DNA of 64,000 nt from Pontederia crassipes (Eukaryota; Streptophyta; Magnoliopsida; Commelinales; Pontederiaceae), in contig CM060187.1 of assembly GCA_030549335.1 (NCBI GenBank), positions 59,354,203-59,418,202 of the forward strand. Direction: 5' to 3'. A program made the position numbers and the translations under genes. This document shows positions 11,601 to 23,530 of this stretch, one piece after another (within the stretch, counting starts at the first letter, position 1; each line of letters opens with the position of its first letter). The notes under the pieces are model-generated. The model saw nothing but the letters and a program-made list of their open reading frames with translations. It did no database searches and had not been told where the DNA came from.

Positions 11601-14600
11601 CTTTATATAACCTTCAATTAAGCAAAAGAACAAAGAAATTCTTGCACTTTTCTCATCTTCTGGATATCATTATTATTTCTTGCATAATTTGCCTGTGTGA
11701 TGATGCTACAGTCCTCCATGTCTGTTCCTGTGCAGCTTCTGATCATTCCGGTAAGCTTCACTATTTGTTGATTGTAAGTTATTATTCAAATTTAGTAACA
11801 GGCCTAAATCTAGTTCCTGCTGACTAGATGTGCAATATAATTTGTGGCATGCTGCTGCTTACTATTGGCAAGCATTTGGATTGGCTACCTTCCTCATTTT
11901 TTATTACAAAGGTCCTGAAAAGTATTATTTCCTTCTGGTTCTTCGAGTTGATGATTCTTCTCAAGTTGTTTGTTTGCAATAATTTTTTGTTGCTTCTATG
12001 GCCTCAGCAAGCTACCTTCTTTCCTCTTCTTTAATGTGTCCCTGTCTTGATGTACACATTTTTTTCTTTGGTCTTACCCTTCCTGTCAATTGCAGGCGGG
12101 ACCATTTTTTTTATTCTTTTCTCATTATAATTTAGATCTGTCAACATCACAAGGTACCAAAATCTACATCAAAGAAAAATAATAATTCTCAAATAGCATA
12201 AGAAAATTCACTTGAAAGCTGGACCTAAATCTTTCATCACACAATTGCGATACCGTATTTTTTGGGGGGAACATGTATTTAACTTACTTTGGAAAATCCA
12301 ATATTAAAGTTTATGAATGACAAGGTATGTCCTCAACAAACGAAGCACACATCATCGCTCATCCTTGAATGAACAATAGTTTTCTGTTAATTCTAATACG
12401 ACTAAGATATAGCTTTCAGGCATAGAATAACGTTTTCGAAATTTGATCTCGTGATATTTTTAGTACTGGTTTTAAATCCTCTGATAATTTAATTCAATTG
12501 TTTGACAGTAATTTTATTTTGTTACCTCTCCTTTTTTTCTGGTTGAGATGGTTATTAGCACCGATTAATTCGATCATCGGACGAAAATGATATGACTAAA
12601 TTCTAACCACAATGATAACTTAGGAATTGAACCTCGGCTATTTTTTTATACTGGCATATGATATACATAAAAAAGTGGTAATGATTTTAATACAAAGAGA
12701 ACTTTACTTATCTTTTATTATTCATCGTTTCTGTTATACCTAAAATTACTCATTAACTTTTTATATTTGCGGATCTACACCTCCATTTTCCTGTCATCTA
12801 GTTGATTTCTGTAACTAAATGTTTTCTTGATTGCAGTTTCCACTTTCCAGGTCTATCTTCCAGTCAATTAGAGGCTATCAGGGTGCATGTAGACCGTTGC
12901 CATCCATGTTGAACGTGACGTGCCCTGTCCAGGGCCCTACAAAGCTGACCAGAGATGTCTTGTTCTGAGAAAGCTCGGGTTAATCTTGTTCTTCCTCATC
13001 ATCTTGGAGTATATTATGATTATCTACTACATTTTATTAGTTGCATTCAGATCTCGCATTGGGTTGGAAGCATTCCAACTTCTCCTTTCACCGGCACCTT
13101 CTCGGACCTTGAGATTTCTGACTGTGATGTTAAGCAATTATTGAGCATGAAATTTTCTCATGAATTATGCAATTCATAAGTTGGGGGGTCCCAGTTCTTT
13201 TTCCCCTCGTTTGTTGTTCATCCTTTTTGGGTTGTCAATATCCGATGTTTGAGAAGTAGTGTCGACAATTCAATTCTTGTAATGTGTCCATAGGTTAGAT
13301 ATTGGTCCACCGTCGATAAAATCGCCTCACGTGTACTTGGCAATAGAAATTTTTTATATTCACATATTCGAAATTTTATTTAACCAAAAAAAATTCACTT
13401 ATCACTCTCTTGGTCCCTCCTTTATTGTTCATCACAGTCAAGTGGAATAACATTGCTAGGCTAAGAAGATATCCACTTGACTCTTTGGAATTTGACTCAC
13501 TCATTTCGTAGAATAGGATCACTGACTTGGTTCTTGTTGAATGTTTGAAGCTATAGGATGATCCTGGGTCAATTGGACTTTCTGAGCCAGATCCGGACCT
13601 GGTCTAACATTTTTTATTATAATTTTCATAAAGAAAGTTACAATTATATATTTGGTTAATTGATCTGTCCGAAATTTAATTTCTCTAAATCCGACCCACA
13701 TGATTTGCCCGATTGTGGTCTGATTACTACAAATTTTGAACTCTCATTCTGAAAAACTGGTGTTGATCATCTTAGGCTTGGACATGAAAATGGCCCTGCA
13801 CAAAATTCAAACTTGTGTATCCAAATCGATTCTAGGAATTGATTTCTTAACCTTAACTTGTGATTTTACAACTTTAGCTTAAGCTTTTTAACCGTAACTT
13901 GGATTTCACAAGCTTACAAGTCATAAAAGTTTGTAAGCCTGTTGCCTCAAAGTGGCAGATGTTTCCTACCAGATTACTGACACTGCCTTTTCCAAAAAAT
14001 GCGTATTACCAAACAACAGAAACTATCTGACAGTCTGTAACACAATCCAATAGGTTGATCATCAGATGGAAATCGAAATAGCATTTGACACTCTTCTTAC
14101 TTTGTTATGTCATGCCTTTAACATTTCTGCAATCTAAAGAAACTTCATTTATTATGCAGAGAGAGAGAGAGATCTTGCGAGGTCTGGCGGTGTTACTGGT
14201 TGAAGAATTACCGTGCTTAGTTATAATACAACAACAACAAAGTCTTATCCCATTAGGTGGGGTCGGTGCTTAGTTATAATACTTATGCAAAAAAAATGTA
14301 AGCTTTAGTTTGCAAGAAATGGTTTGCAAAAATAAAAAATAAAAATAAAAAAAATAGAACGAGAGATGACAAACGAAAAGAAAAGAAAAACTTAAATCCA
14401 AAATCTGTCTCTGTCAGGATGATAGAACGAGAGCCGGGTCCATGGCATTTCTGCTATCTGAATTAGGCTACGTCCATGATTCCCTTTCACTGTTTCATAT
14501 TTGAGGGAGTCAATCCACAAGGCAGACTCTCGTCACCAACCAGCTGATGCTGCTGATCGACCTGCTGCATGCACTGTGGGGATTCGTTCATTCGTTCAGA

Positions 14601-17010
14601 ATCATAAAGGAATCAAGCAAGGAGCATTTTGAACTTTACCATTTCAGTAATCAGCTTTCCTTTGCTCTCTCTATAATGTTTTAGTCCGATGCGGTAGAGG
14701 AGATTAATTGGGACTGTAAAAAAGGTTTGGATTCTCAGTGGCTGGATCTTGTGTGTGTGTGTGTTTGTGTCATTGTTTAACTGATGGGGGCACATGAGAG
14801 TTGTGTGCTCCTTGGTCCTGTGCATCACTGCATAAAATATCTCTGCCAAGGGGTGAGTGCTGGTGTTAATCATGAGATGGACAGCTTTTGCATTTCTACA
14901 CAAGGAGGAGGAAAGGTCAAAAGTGCAAAACAAAGATAAACAGTTCTATTAGGACAAGTATGAAATGTGATAGAAGGCACTTACTTCCACCTTTTGTTAA
15001 AACTGTGTATAGGTTTTCAGATTGAAAATTGAAAAAAAAAGTATTGGTTTTGAATCGAAATCCCGTCGATGTCATTAGCAAAGGGGTTAACTTAATACTT
15101 CACATGTTTTTTTGAATGCAGTAATCAAATATTAATACTTTTAAATAAAAAATCCTGTATAGTATCCATATATGCTAAAATGGTTCATGTAATTGATGTC
15201 AAAATCTCCAATTTGATGATGGCCTTGGTGAATGTTTTATGTCTGGCATTTGAATTTAGAGAGAGAGAGAGAGGGGTTCATTTGAACCTTTCACCTAGAA
15301 ACGTAACCCTTTTTACTCCAAGGTAAAAGTAACTCTGAACAAAAGTGTTGAGAGAGAAAGGAAGCTTAGACATCCTTATTTTTACCTACTAAACTAAATA
15401 GAACCTTGATCCTCATTTTTTTCTCATGAAGGGAAAAAACCTAATTAAACTCAAATATAAATTTAATTCAACCAAAATTCGATGGTTTCATGATCTGGAT
15501 ATATGTACGCCATAATTGAGAAGATAATAAGTTGTTGGTTAGTCTTGGTGCAATAATAATAATAATTATTATTATTCTTTTTTCAGTTACACTTGCTATT
15601 AATTTGGTACATCAACAATATATAGTTTAAAAGAACGTTAACATGAATCAGCTCAACGAGTCTTGACTAACACAATGTGGTTGGTTTATGATTATTTTTC
15701 TCAACAAAATGTACTTCGGATGTTACATATATATAATATTACAACCAAATGATTATTTATCCCAACTTCGAATTAGTCGGATGCTAGTAAGTGAATTTTT
15801 TTAGATTTTCTTACTACTCTAGAATTCAGAAGTATTACTCCTCCGGTGTAAAAGACAATCAGAATCATAAATTATTTGGTCAAATCGAAAAACTTATGGA
15901 TCCCCAATTTTTATGGCTAATAAGCTCATGGCTTGCATCTTTTAAGCTCACAGATTTATTTACGATAAAAAAACACTGAAATGAAAGTTTTCAAGCTTAG
16001 AGATTTACTAGAAGCACTGAAAGTTTATCAAATATGATCAAATTTGTTTTCCATACAAATGAAGTCACTTATTATACAAGGATCGGAAAAGATGATAGTC
16101 TTCGACGTTCTGGTAACGCCAATGGCTTTTGGATTGGGGGAAATTAGTGCTAATTAGACACAAGAAACTTTTCAAGCTTCAAGGCTCTAAGGCTGCAAGA
16201 ACTCTAACATATTGGGCTTAGCTTAAAATCAATTCTAGTAGTGCAATTCACAATTGGTATTTGGCCCTGTATGGCAATACATCAATATCAATTTCATTGA
16301 CTAGCTTTTTCTGTCAGTCGAAATGCTAATAACTATCTGCAAAAAGCATTCAACCAATGAAAAAAAAATGGTAACATTGTAGATAGTAAGCTGTAAAAGG
16401 ATACTTCAGGTTCATGTTAGAAAGAAAGAAAGATACTTCAGGTTCATGAAAAATACTTAGCATTGCTGACAGAAGTGTACTTATAAAAGCCTGTGCTTAA
16501 TTCCATCCCTGTTCACTCTTTGTCATCAGTCTATATTTCTATAACAAACTTATTCAGCAGAGCTTATGCTTGCCGGTTCATGTCCATCAGCTATACATAA
16601 TTAATATGTGGCCACAGCATTCACCATCCCTACTAAACACTAATGATCTTATAGGCAAAAACTTAAGATGCATATGGCCTAACTTTCTTTGCGATCGAAG
16701 ATCCAGAAAAAAAAAAGTTTCACTCCATATCCTTTATATCATTAGTAGGCTCAATTAATTAAAGAATATAAATTGGCTCCTAACTTTGTCCTACTCCTAC
16801 TAATTTATTCTATTGTGAGCTTGTTGGCCTAATAAGAACGTGTTAAGTTAAAGCAAAAAGGAATCTTCTTCTTTTTTTTTTATCTGTTTGTATGATTCGA
16901 GGAAAACAGGAGGTTTGTTTATGCTGAGTGATCAGTGAGCTGATTTTTTTCTGATGCACTTCAGGTTTTGGAATCCACAGTGGACGAGCTCAATCAATCA
17001 CAGATATTGT
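11601..17010. other. Intergenic DNA, no gene recognised
   Basis: AT-rich sequence with only short unsupported open frames. It contains the tiny LINE tail at 14230-14265, a GT run near 14750, GA runs near 14155 and 15255, and an AAT/ATT palindromic run near 15553-15575. GGAATTGAACC near 12625 resembles a SINE B-box remnant, but no matching A box could be placed. Confidence 0.5.
14213..14282 (-). mobile_element. 36-bp RTE-LINE (or derived SINE) tail in perfect 17-bp target duplications
   Basis: The 17-base flank GTGCTTAGTTATAATAC occurs exactly at 14213-14229 and again at 14266-14282. Between them are 36 bases that read, on the minus strand, CGACCCCACCTAATGGGATA followed by AGACTTTGTTGTTGTT. 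That is the 3' end of plant RTE-clade LINEs, including their TTG-type tail. The same 3' end closes the large LINE copy at 55611-55670. It is therefore an extremely 5'-truncated retroposition event, and recent, since the duplication is still exact. Confidence 0.88.
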
Positions 17011-17350
17011 TATATACTAGAAAAATTATGCACGGTGAGAGAACTTGAAAAATTTAAGGTGACACAAAGTTTTATTAGATGGAAGAAATAAAAAAGAATT
17101 ACAAGATCGGATTATTTTCTGTTTGGACTTTTAGAAAATTTATATAGGCACTTTCTTTCACAAATTATAAGCATTTTGAATTAATTCCTCAAAATAGGAT
17201 ACCTATTTCGTCATAAGAAAAAAAATAATTCCGAATCACATACAGAATACTCCTCAAAAAAATTTCGTCCAAGGGCTCTGCCCTGTGCCCCTCGCGGGAG
17301 ATCTCTCTGGATCCCTCGCAAGCTCGCTGATCGGATAGCGAAACTCCCGT
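17011..17350. repeat. Dispersed repeat, copy 1 of 3
   Basis: The block beginning CTAGAAAAATTATGCAC, followed by GTTTTATTAGATGGAAGAA and a GC-rich end near 17270-17350, matches the reverse complement of about 24180-24540 and, more weakly, of about 53130-53420. No coding capacity. It may be a solo terminal repeat or a short non-autonomous element; the family is unassigned. Confidence 0.65.
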
Positions 17351-17765
17351 AAAAAAATTTATTGAAACATTTGATTAAAAAAAAGAATTATATAGAATTA
17401 TAGTTGGATTCAAATTCAGATATATTATGCTTTCATCCTAACGTTATGTACATAGCCGTTGGTGGAAGCCACGGGTTAGAAGTAAAACCCATGGACATGG
17501 AGGACTTTTGTTTACAGTGTGCTGTCATGCCATCTGAGGGGCTGCTGCGACTCCGGACAAGAAAAACTATACATTGTTTTGTAAACCTTGCGTAGTTTAT
17601 GATGCAGAGAGTTTGAGCAATGAGCTGCTAAGTCTTCTGTCCCATGACATCATTGGGCCTCGTAATCCTGTCTGCATCTAAAGAAGCACGGCTAGTTTCC
17701 AAGAAAGGAAAGGTTGTTTGGGAAACAACTAATGAAGGGGTCCAAGTGAATTTGATGTGGTAAGT
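17351..17765. other. Intergenic DNA, no gene recognised
   Basis: Mixed composition with a 63-codon open frame that shows no recognisable domain. Nothing else supported. Confidence 0.4.
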
Positions 17766-17774
17766 AATAGGATG

Positions 17775-18455
17775 GTAGACTTCATAATCGGATCGGCGAC
17801 CGTATCGAATTTCATATCGGGTCATGATTGGACCGGTCCGACCAAATTCGATCGGATTGAACTAGATTTTATTAAAATAATAGTATTTATAATAATTATA
17901 ATATAATATAAGTTATATATTGTAGTATATGAATATTACACTAATAACCTATTAATATAACATAATTTTAATTTGTTAAAAGTTTTAATAATAAATAATA
18001 ATAATGATGATGGTTAATATTTAAATATGAATAGATTATTACTAATTTAGTATCTATTATTTAATTATTATAGATGCTATATTAATAGAGTTTATCTTAA
18101 ATTATTCTTATTTCTTATTTTTTAACCCTTTCCTTTTTATTTCCTTTATTTATGCCCTTTAATAATTTTTTATTTTAATGTTAGGCAATTTTAAATACTT
18201 ACCTTTTTTATTTCTATTCTTATTTAATTTTATACATGCCATATTCTTTCTTTCTTTACATTTCTTATATTCCTATCTTTTTTTTTCTTTTTTAACTTTC
18301 CTATTTCAAATACTTACCTTCCTGCCGGCCAGTTCAACCGATTTTCCTCGGTTCAACAAGAAAAATGGTTTTGCACTCCAACCGGACCGGATCACCGAAT
18401 GGTTCGCGATTGAACCAGTTGAATCGGCTGGTCCGATCCGATTTTCATAGCATTG
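17775..18455. mobile_element. Worn hAT-like non-autonomous element
   Basis: The two ends carry inverted GATCGGATC/CCGGTCCGA-type blocks (about 17785-17865 and 18330-18445) around an AT-rich core. The right end finishes in GATTTTCATAGCATTG, closely resembling the ends of the better-preserved elements at 29219-30084 and 62181-62770, which also finish in CATTG. The left terminus and target duplication could not be located, so the left boundary is approximate. Confidence 0.5.
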
Positions 18456-20257
18456 ATCATTTGTCATTAAAACTTCATGTTTGAATAATCTATAAAAAAA
18501 ATGTGACTTGAGGCAATGAAAGTTATATTTATGTAAAAATCATTTTTACTATTTATAGTATTTAATGACTAATAGGTATTTATCGTATTCTTCTTTATTA
18601 CTTAATTTATTTTTTCTTTTATTTTTTGTTTGACCTATTTTTTATATTATTTATTTTTCTGTAATCAGTTTCTTCATCTATTTTAAGAGATAATTATAAA
18701 TATAATTTATTTATTAATACAGAGGCTAAGGAGAAAGATAATAGAAAAGAGAAAGGGAGAGAGGATGAGGATGAGGAGGAAGGATTAATTTGATTTTAAA
18801 TTATTAATTTCTTTTTATTTTATCGATTTGATGAAATTAAAAAAATATAATATCAGAGGACTTAATCACTCAACTCCATTCCTCTTAATTAATATAAACT
18901 AATTACTCAAACAAAATTTATACTCGCATGTTTCACTTCAGCCTCTCATCGATCCAAACACGCTCAAAGGCTCTACAACTACAAGCCAAACAGTTTCTGC
19001 CAGTTTCCACCTCAAGCTCTCGTCGTCCTCTGGATATCAGCTTTTGTGTGTGAGAGAGAAAGAGCACTATCAATCAAGCGATAAGATATCAGCTATTGTT
19101 TCCATGGTCTATTCTCCGTAGATCTCATTGTTGCTCTCTTCGCACGTCAAAGACCAAGAGGAGGCCCGGAAAAAGAGCTTGCATTTTTTTATCGTTGGAT
19201 ATTAATAATCTCATATCGACGTTTAGAATTATTTTGATTAAGATTTATTTATATCACTTTCGTTTGAAGTTCAGTTAGTAATCCTGAACATTCGTGAATC
19301 TCGATCGAAAAAAAAGGAAAGACCATGAGGGGAGTAGTGTGGGACGGGTAGACGAGCACTAGCCAAAAAAAAAAAGTGCGAACAACAAAATGAAATAAAA
19401 TTCTGATTCACTCTGTGCCCATATATTTGTTTGCAGAAGTTAGGCCTCACAAAGCATATGACCTATGAGCCACTAACATCCACTAATAAATAACCTTCCT
19501 GGAGTATGGAAATCGCAACTAAGAAGGAAAAAAAAAGCCAAAGACATTAGGAAAAAAAGAACAGCAATATTCTTGGACAAGCTTGATGAGTCATCTACAA
19601 ATAAATTGGTGATGGTGATGGTGCTATAACGTTCCTTGATTGAGACCACCTTGGCATCGTCCATCAGTTGATAGCTGCTGCTCAATTAAACTGCAATGTA
19701 AAAATTGCATGCGTGAGGCTTTTCAGCATGAGATTTGCATGGACCATAACACTGCGTAATTATCGTGCAATACATGATTGACAAAGTATCATATGAACCT
19801 GAATTCCACCACATTTTTTGTGTAATATGTCAATTAGTTCGCATTACAAGTTCCAAAGTAGGACCCCTCCGTCTTTGGACACATCGCATTCACAAGAGAG
19901 AAACAAGTAAAAGATGAACTATCAGCAAACAGAGATATGTTTATTGTTGCTTGTTCTTTACATATACATCACCTAAAAGAATCGTAGCTCAATAATGCAT
20001 CCAGCGCCTTGCTCGACAGCATAATGAACAGAAACTAATGTGTTTTGGTGTATTTTAGTACATTAGCATCTGGAAATTTTTCCATCAAACATACCAACTC
20101 CTGAAACTGGAATGGGTTGAAGTGAGAATGATAGAGGAAATAATTGATTGGCGGAGAGTGCAAGTCATTGCAATAAAATCCCACTATGAGGAAATGCAAT
20201 GGTTGGATCGATCATGAATTATAAGTCTCCTGACGCCACACAAGATAAATATCAGCT
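18456..20257. other. Intergenic DNA downstream of the desaturase gene
   Basis: AT-rich with no recognised gene. The part next to 20257 must hold the 3' untranslated region of the minus-strand desaturase, but its poly(A) site is not evident. Confidence 0.45.
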
Positions 20258-22530
20258 TCATTGAGGCTTTGCTTCAGAAGGGCAGCTTAGTTGAGGATCA
20301 GTCTGATAATAGACAATGTCACCAGTGTCACTGACATAGTGATTGCGTTGCAAGCTCCTTGTTACTGCTCCCAAAAGGTGAAACGGCAAAGGTCCAGATT
20401 TAGCCGGCTCTTTGTAGTATTTGCCAAGCACTGGTTTTGCTGCCTTAGTCTGTGATAAGCGTTCATGATTTTTATAAGAAACCAAATATGACTAAATCCT
20501 ACTTACCGAAAGCAAAACTTAAAGCGACAAAGAACTACATACCGCTTCTACAAGATGGTAATGTGGAATTTGTGGAAACAAATGATGAATGACATGAGTC
20601 CCAATATCATGATGGATGTTGTTAATCCATCCATAATCACGGTCCAGAGTTGTCAAACCTCCTCGTAGGTAACTCCATTCCTATCATCATGAACGATGGA
20701 AGATTATTTTAACAAGCACACAGTTGCTCAGAAACATATGTATACATATATACACACACGGAAATCTGACTTTTGCAGTGCATTCTTTTCCTTTCATGTT
20801 CTTTCAAAGTAGCTGATGAATTATAAATTCAGATGCAGCAACTGAATGTTGTGGTGTTCTAATTGGTTTTTAAGAAGGATCTCAACACAAAAAATTGTTG
20901 TTGGCAATTTATGAGGGGAAAATGTATAATAGATAGGATTATATCAAATTTGGTGCTTTATTTCCATCTTTTTACCTTTCCACGATACCAGGGAAGATTC
21001 TCCTCATGGCCATGGTGATGCAAATATGTAACAAGATCCAGCCAGACAACAAAAACCTGCATTTAGAACGAGGAACACTATATCATCCAACATACATAAG
21101 GCAAATTTTTTTTTTTGAGGAAATACAAAAGGCAAAGTTAGAGCCTAACAAGGTAAGAAAGATATAGCAACTCACCAAATATGGAACTACATAAAGCTTA
21201 AGTATCTGTAGAGGCCCCATAACAAAGCTTAATCCTGCGAGGAGCGCCACCATTGCCGTCCAGCAAACTGTGGACGTGGTCACATCTTTCTTCTCATTAG
21301 GAACGAAGAGATCACTATCAGGATCGAAGTGTGAACCTTTCTTCCCTGGACTCCTTCCCCACTATCAAATAACAGCCATTAATATTCAGCTCCATTGAGC
21401 TCCTTAAAGATGGACTACACAACAAGTGACATTGCAGTGCTCACCAAGTACAAGGGGAAAGCAAACATTGGAAAGGGCATGGTGTACCGAAGTCTTCTAG
21501 TTAAACCATTTAGACTTCTATACAACTTCTCAGACAACTGCATTAGAAGTAGGAACATGTTCATCAGCAGCATACCATCACGAACTCTCGGCACTATAAC
21601 AAAAAAAGCAAGCTACTCACTGGGTGCCATGATTCATCTTTCTCAACGTGCCCATGGTTCTGGTGGTGAGTCCTGTGACTGATCCTCCTGCACAATATGA
21701 CAACATTTGCCCGATCCTCCATGAGACCTCGAGAAGGCATTGTTCATGTGCAACGATGATGAACAAATGAGACGAAGAACAAGGAACATACCAGCCATGG
21801 TACGGAACAAGAATAGAAGAATGGAGTAGATGCCCAAAGACACTGTTCAGCTTTTGATCATTTGAGAAACTTCCATGCCCACTGCCACAATGTTTGGAAG
21901 TTAACATGAGCAACCAGGTAAGACGTTCGGACTAAATTTTTGTAAAAGTAGTTAAAAATCCAAGCTTGACAGCTGAGGAATCCATTACCAGTCATGGCCT
22001 AAAACGAACAGCGCCCAGAACATGGTCCCCTGCGCCGCCCAATAGATCGGCCACACGAACCAGGAGTTGAAGGAGGCCGCTGCGGCAACCAGGCCGAAGA
22101 CGATGGCGACGTCCCTTACCACATAGCTTATCGACCGCCAAGTGTCCTTCACCCAGCAGTGCTTCGGTATGGAGGCGCGGATATCGGCGAGACCGAAAGG
22201 CGGGGGCATCCCGGGGTCGAAATCCCCATCCCCGCCGTTCACGAGGCTCTGCCCTGCGGCTTCGTTCTCCTCCCACTCCTCCTCTTCCAGGGGGGCCGCG
22301 CGAGCGGGGGCGCTGACACGGAGCCCCCAGTCCCTCCGGCCGCCGAGCCCGACGGGTACGCAGGGATTCAGCCCCCTGTTGCCGCCGAGGAGGGCGGCAT
22401 TGGGCGGGAGGAGAGGCCTCCGTTTGATAGACCTGAGTCCAATGGGGTGCAGCGGGCTGGGTCTAGGGCGGGGGAAGGAAGTGGGCAGCGGCCTGAGGCC
22501 CGAGCACTCCGAGAGCACCCAACTTGTCAT
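20258..22530 (-). CDS. FAD7: Chloroplast omega-3 fatty-acid desaturase, eight exons
   Basis: Converts linoleoyl (18:2/16:2) chains on plastid glycerolipids to trienoic 18:3/16:3, in the plastid envelope. Exons on the minus strand, each with GT-AG borders and consistent phase: 22530-21989, 21881-21792, 21687-21621, 21537-21445, 21361-21176, 21056-20976, 20680-20543 and 20449-20258. Together they give 463 codons including the stop (462 aa), the usual FAD7/FAD8 length. The start [16 protein letters not shown] matches the family's conserved N terminus. It leads a Ser/Arg/Pro-rich transit peptide of roughly 70 residues. All three histidine boxes of the di-iron site are present: HDCGH (179-183), HRTHH (215-219) and HVIHH (382-386). 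Hydrophobic segments lie around 135-175 and 270-330. The C terminus ([15 protein letters not shown]) is typical. No ER-retention KK motif ends the protein, which argues against FAD3. It looks intact. FAD7 and FAD8 cannot be told apart here. Confidence 0.95.
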
Positions 22531-22990
22531 GCTTCCGGAAGTGCTTCTTTCCTTGACCTGCGCGGCTTCCTTCCCCTAGTTGCCCAAAGGTCGCACCTTT
22601 CTGGTGCTCTCCTGCTCCAACTACTCTGAATCGCTCAAAGATGCCTCCTTTATGGCGTACTTCGCCTCCTGCTGCGGCGTGGCCCTCTTAAGGAGTTTGT
22701 GGAGAAGTTTTTAAGAGGGAGATTAGAATCCAAGGGCTGCTCGGCGTTGCTTCTTCTCAGCCTCAAGTTTACTCTGCTCGATTCGCTCTTCTTGTTCTTA
22801 TTCTTCTTCTTCTCTGTGACTGATGATTGGTGGCTGAAGTGGTGTGGGATCGGATAGTGGTGGATTTATAGTAAAGATTTGGCCGCGCTCTGATTGGGTT
22901 CTTCGTGGGAACTTGTCCGGGCGGACGGTCGGAGATTTCGGTGATCAGGGAACACGTGCGTCGGGCGTACGATGGGCGGTGATGCCCGTG
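22531..22990 (-). promoter_or_regulatory. Promoter and 5' leader of the omega-3 desaturase gene
   Basis: On the minus strand a TATA-like CTATAAATCC lies at about 22872-22863, some 330 bases before the start codon. A G-box CACGTG lies at 22953-22958, about 85 bases further upstream. The sequence between the TATA box and the start codon is GA-rich and would be a leader of about 300 bases. G-boxes are common in light-regulated plastid genes; actual use here is inferred. Confidence 0.55.
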
Positions 22991-23095
22991 GGAATAGGCG
23001 AATAGCGCTCTCAGTCCAGTGGACGAGCCACATTTTATATTCGCCATTTTTATTATTTTTTCTCATCATTCAAAATGATAACTTCCATCACTCGT

Positions 23096-23523
23096 GAATA
23101 AATCCATTCCGATCCGTTCAAATTTGATCGGATCGAATTAAATCGGATGGAGTGATCGGATTATTTAACTATTATTTTTTCTTTTTCTAAATTTTTTTCT
23201 TACTATTTTTATATTATTTAATATAAAAAATATTATTTAATATTTATTTTAAAGTGTAAAATAGGTTTTTCAAATATTGAAATATTATTTTCATACTAAA
23301 AACATTTTATTTTAATATTTTAAATTGAATATAGGCTTAAAATTAATTTAAAATATAAAAAAAATTAAATAAATAAATAAATGCTCGAATCTTCGGATCA
23401 AGTCGGGTCCAAATCTCAACCCGTATCCGACCCAACCACCTTTCGAGTTGGCCCGATCCGACCCAACCTAAGTCGAGTCGGATCGAGTCATCGAATTCAC
23501 CGGGATCAATCCTACCTTGTGAA
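23096..23523. mobile_element. Degenerate GATCGG/ACCCGACC-ended repeat element
   Basis: A left block with GATCCGTTCAAATTTGATCGG and a right block rich in CCGACCCAACC / GTCGGATCG flank an AT-only core. Related blocks occur at about 34250-34690 and 61660-62105, so this is a small dispersed family. A 7-base direct repeat CACTCGT flanks it at 23089-23095 and 23524-23530, which may be a target duplication. Confidence 0.5.
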
Positions 23524-23530
23524 CACTCGT

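Noticed and set aside
12540-12660. Possible tRNA-derived SINE (B-box-like GGAATTGAACC)
   Set aside because: No matching A box, no tail and no flanking duplication could be placed.
22142-22629. Plus-strand open frames over the desaturase first exon
   Set aside because: Antisense shadows of the GC-rich transit-peptide exon; the minus strand gives a spliced full-length desaturase.
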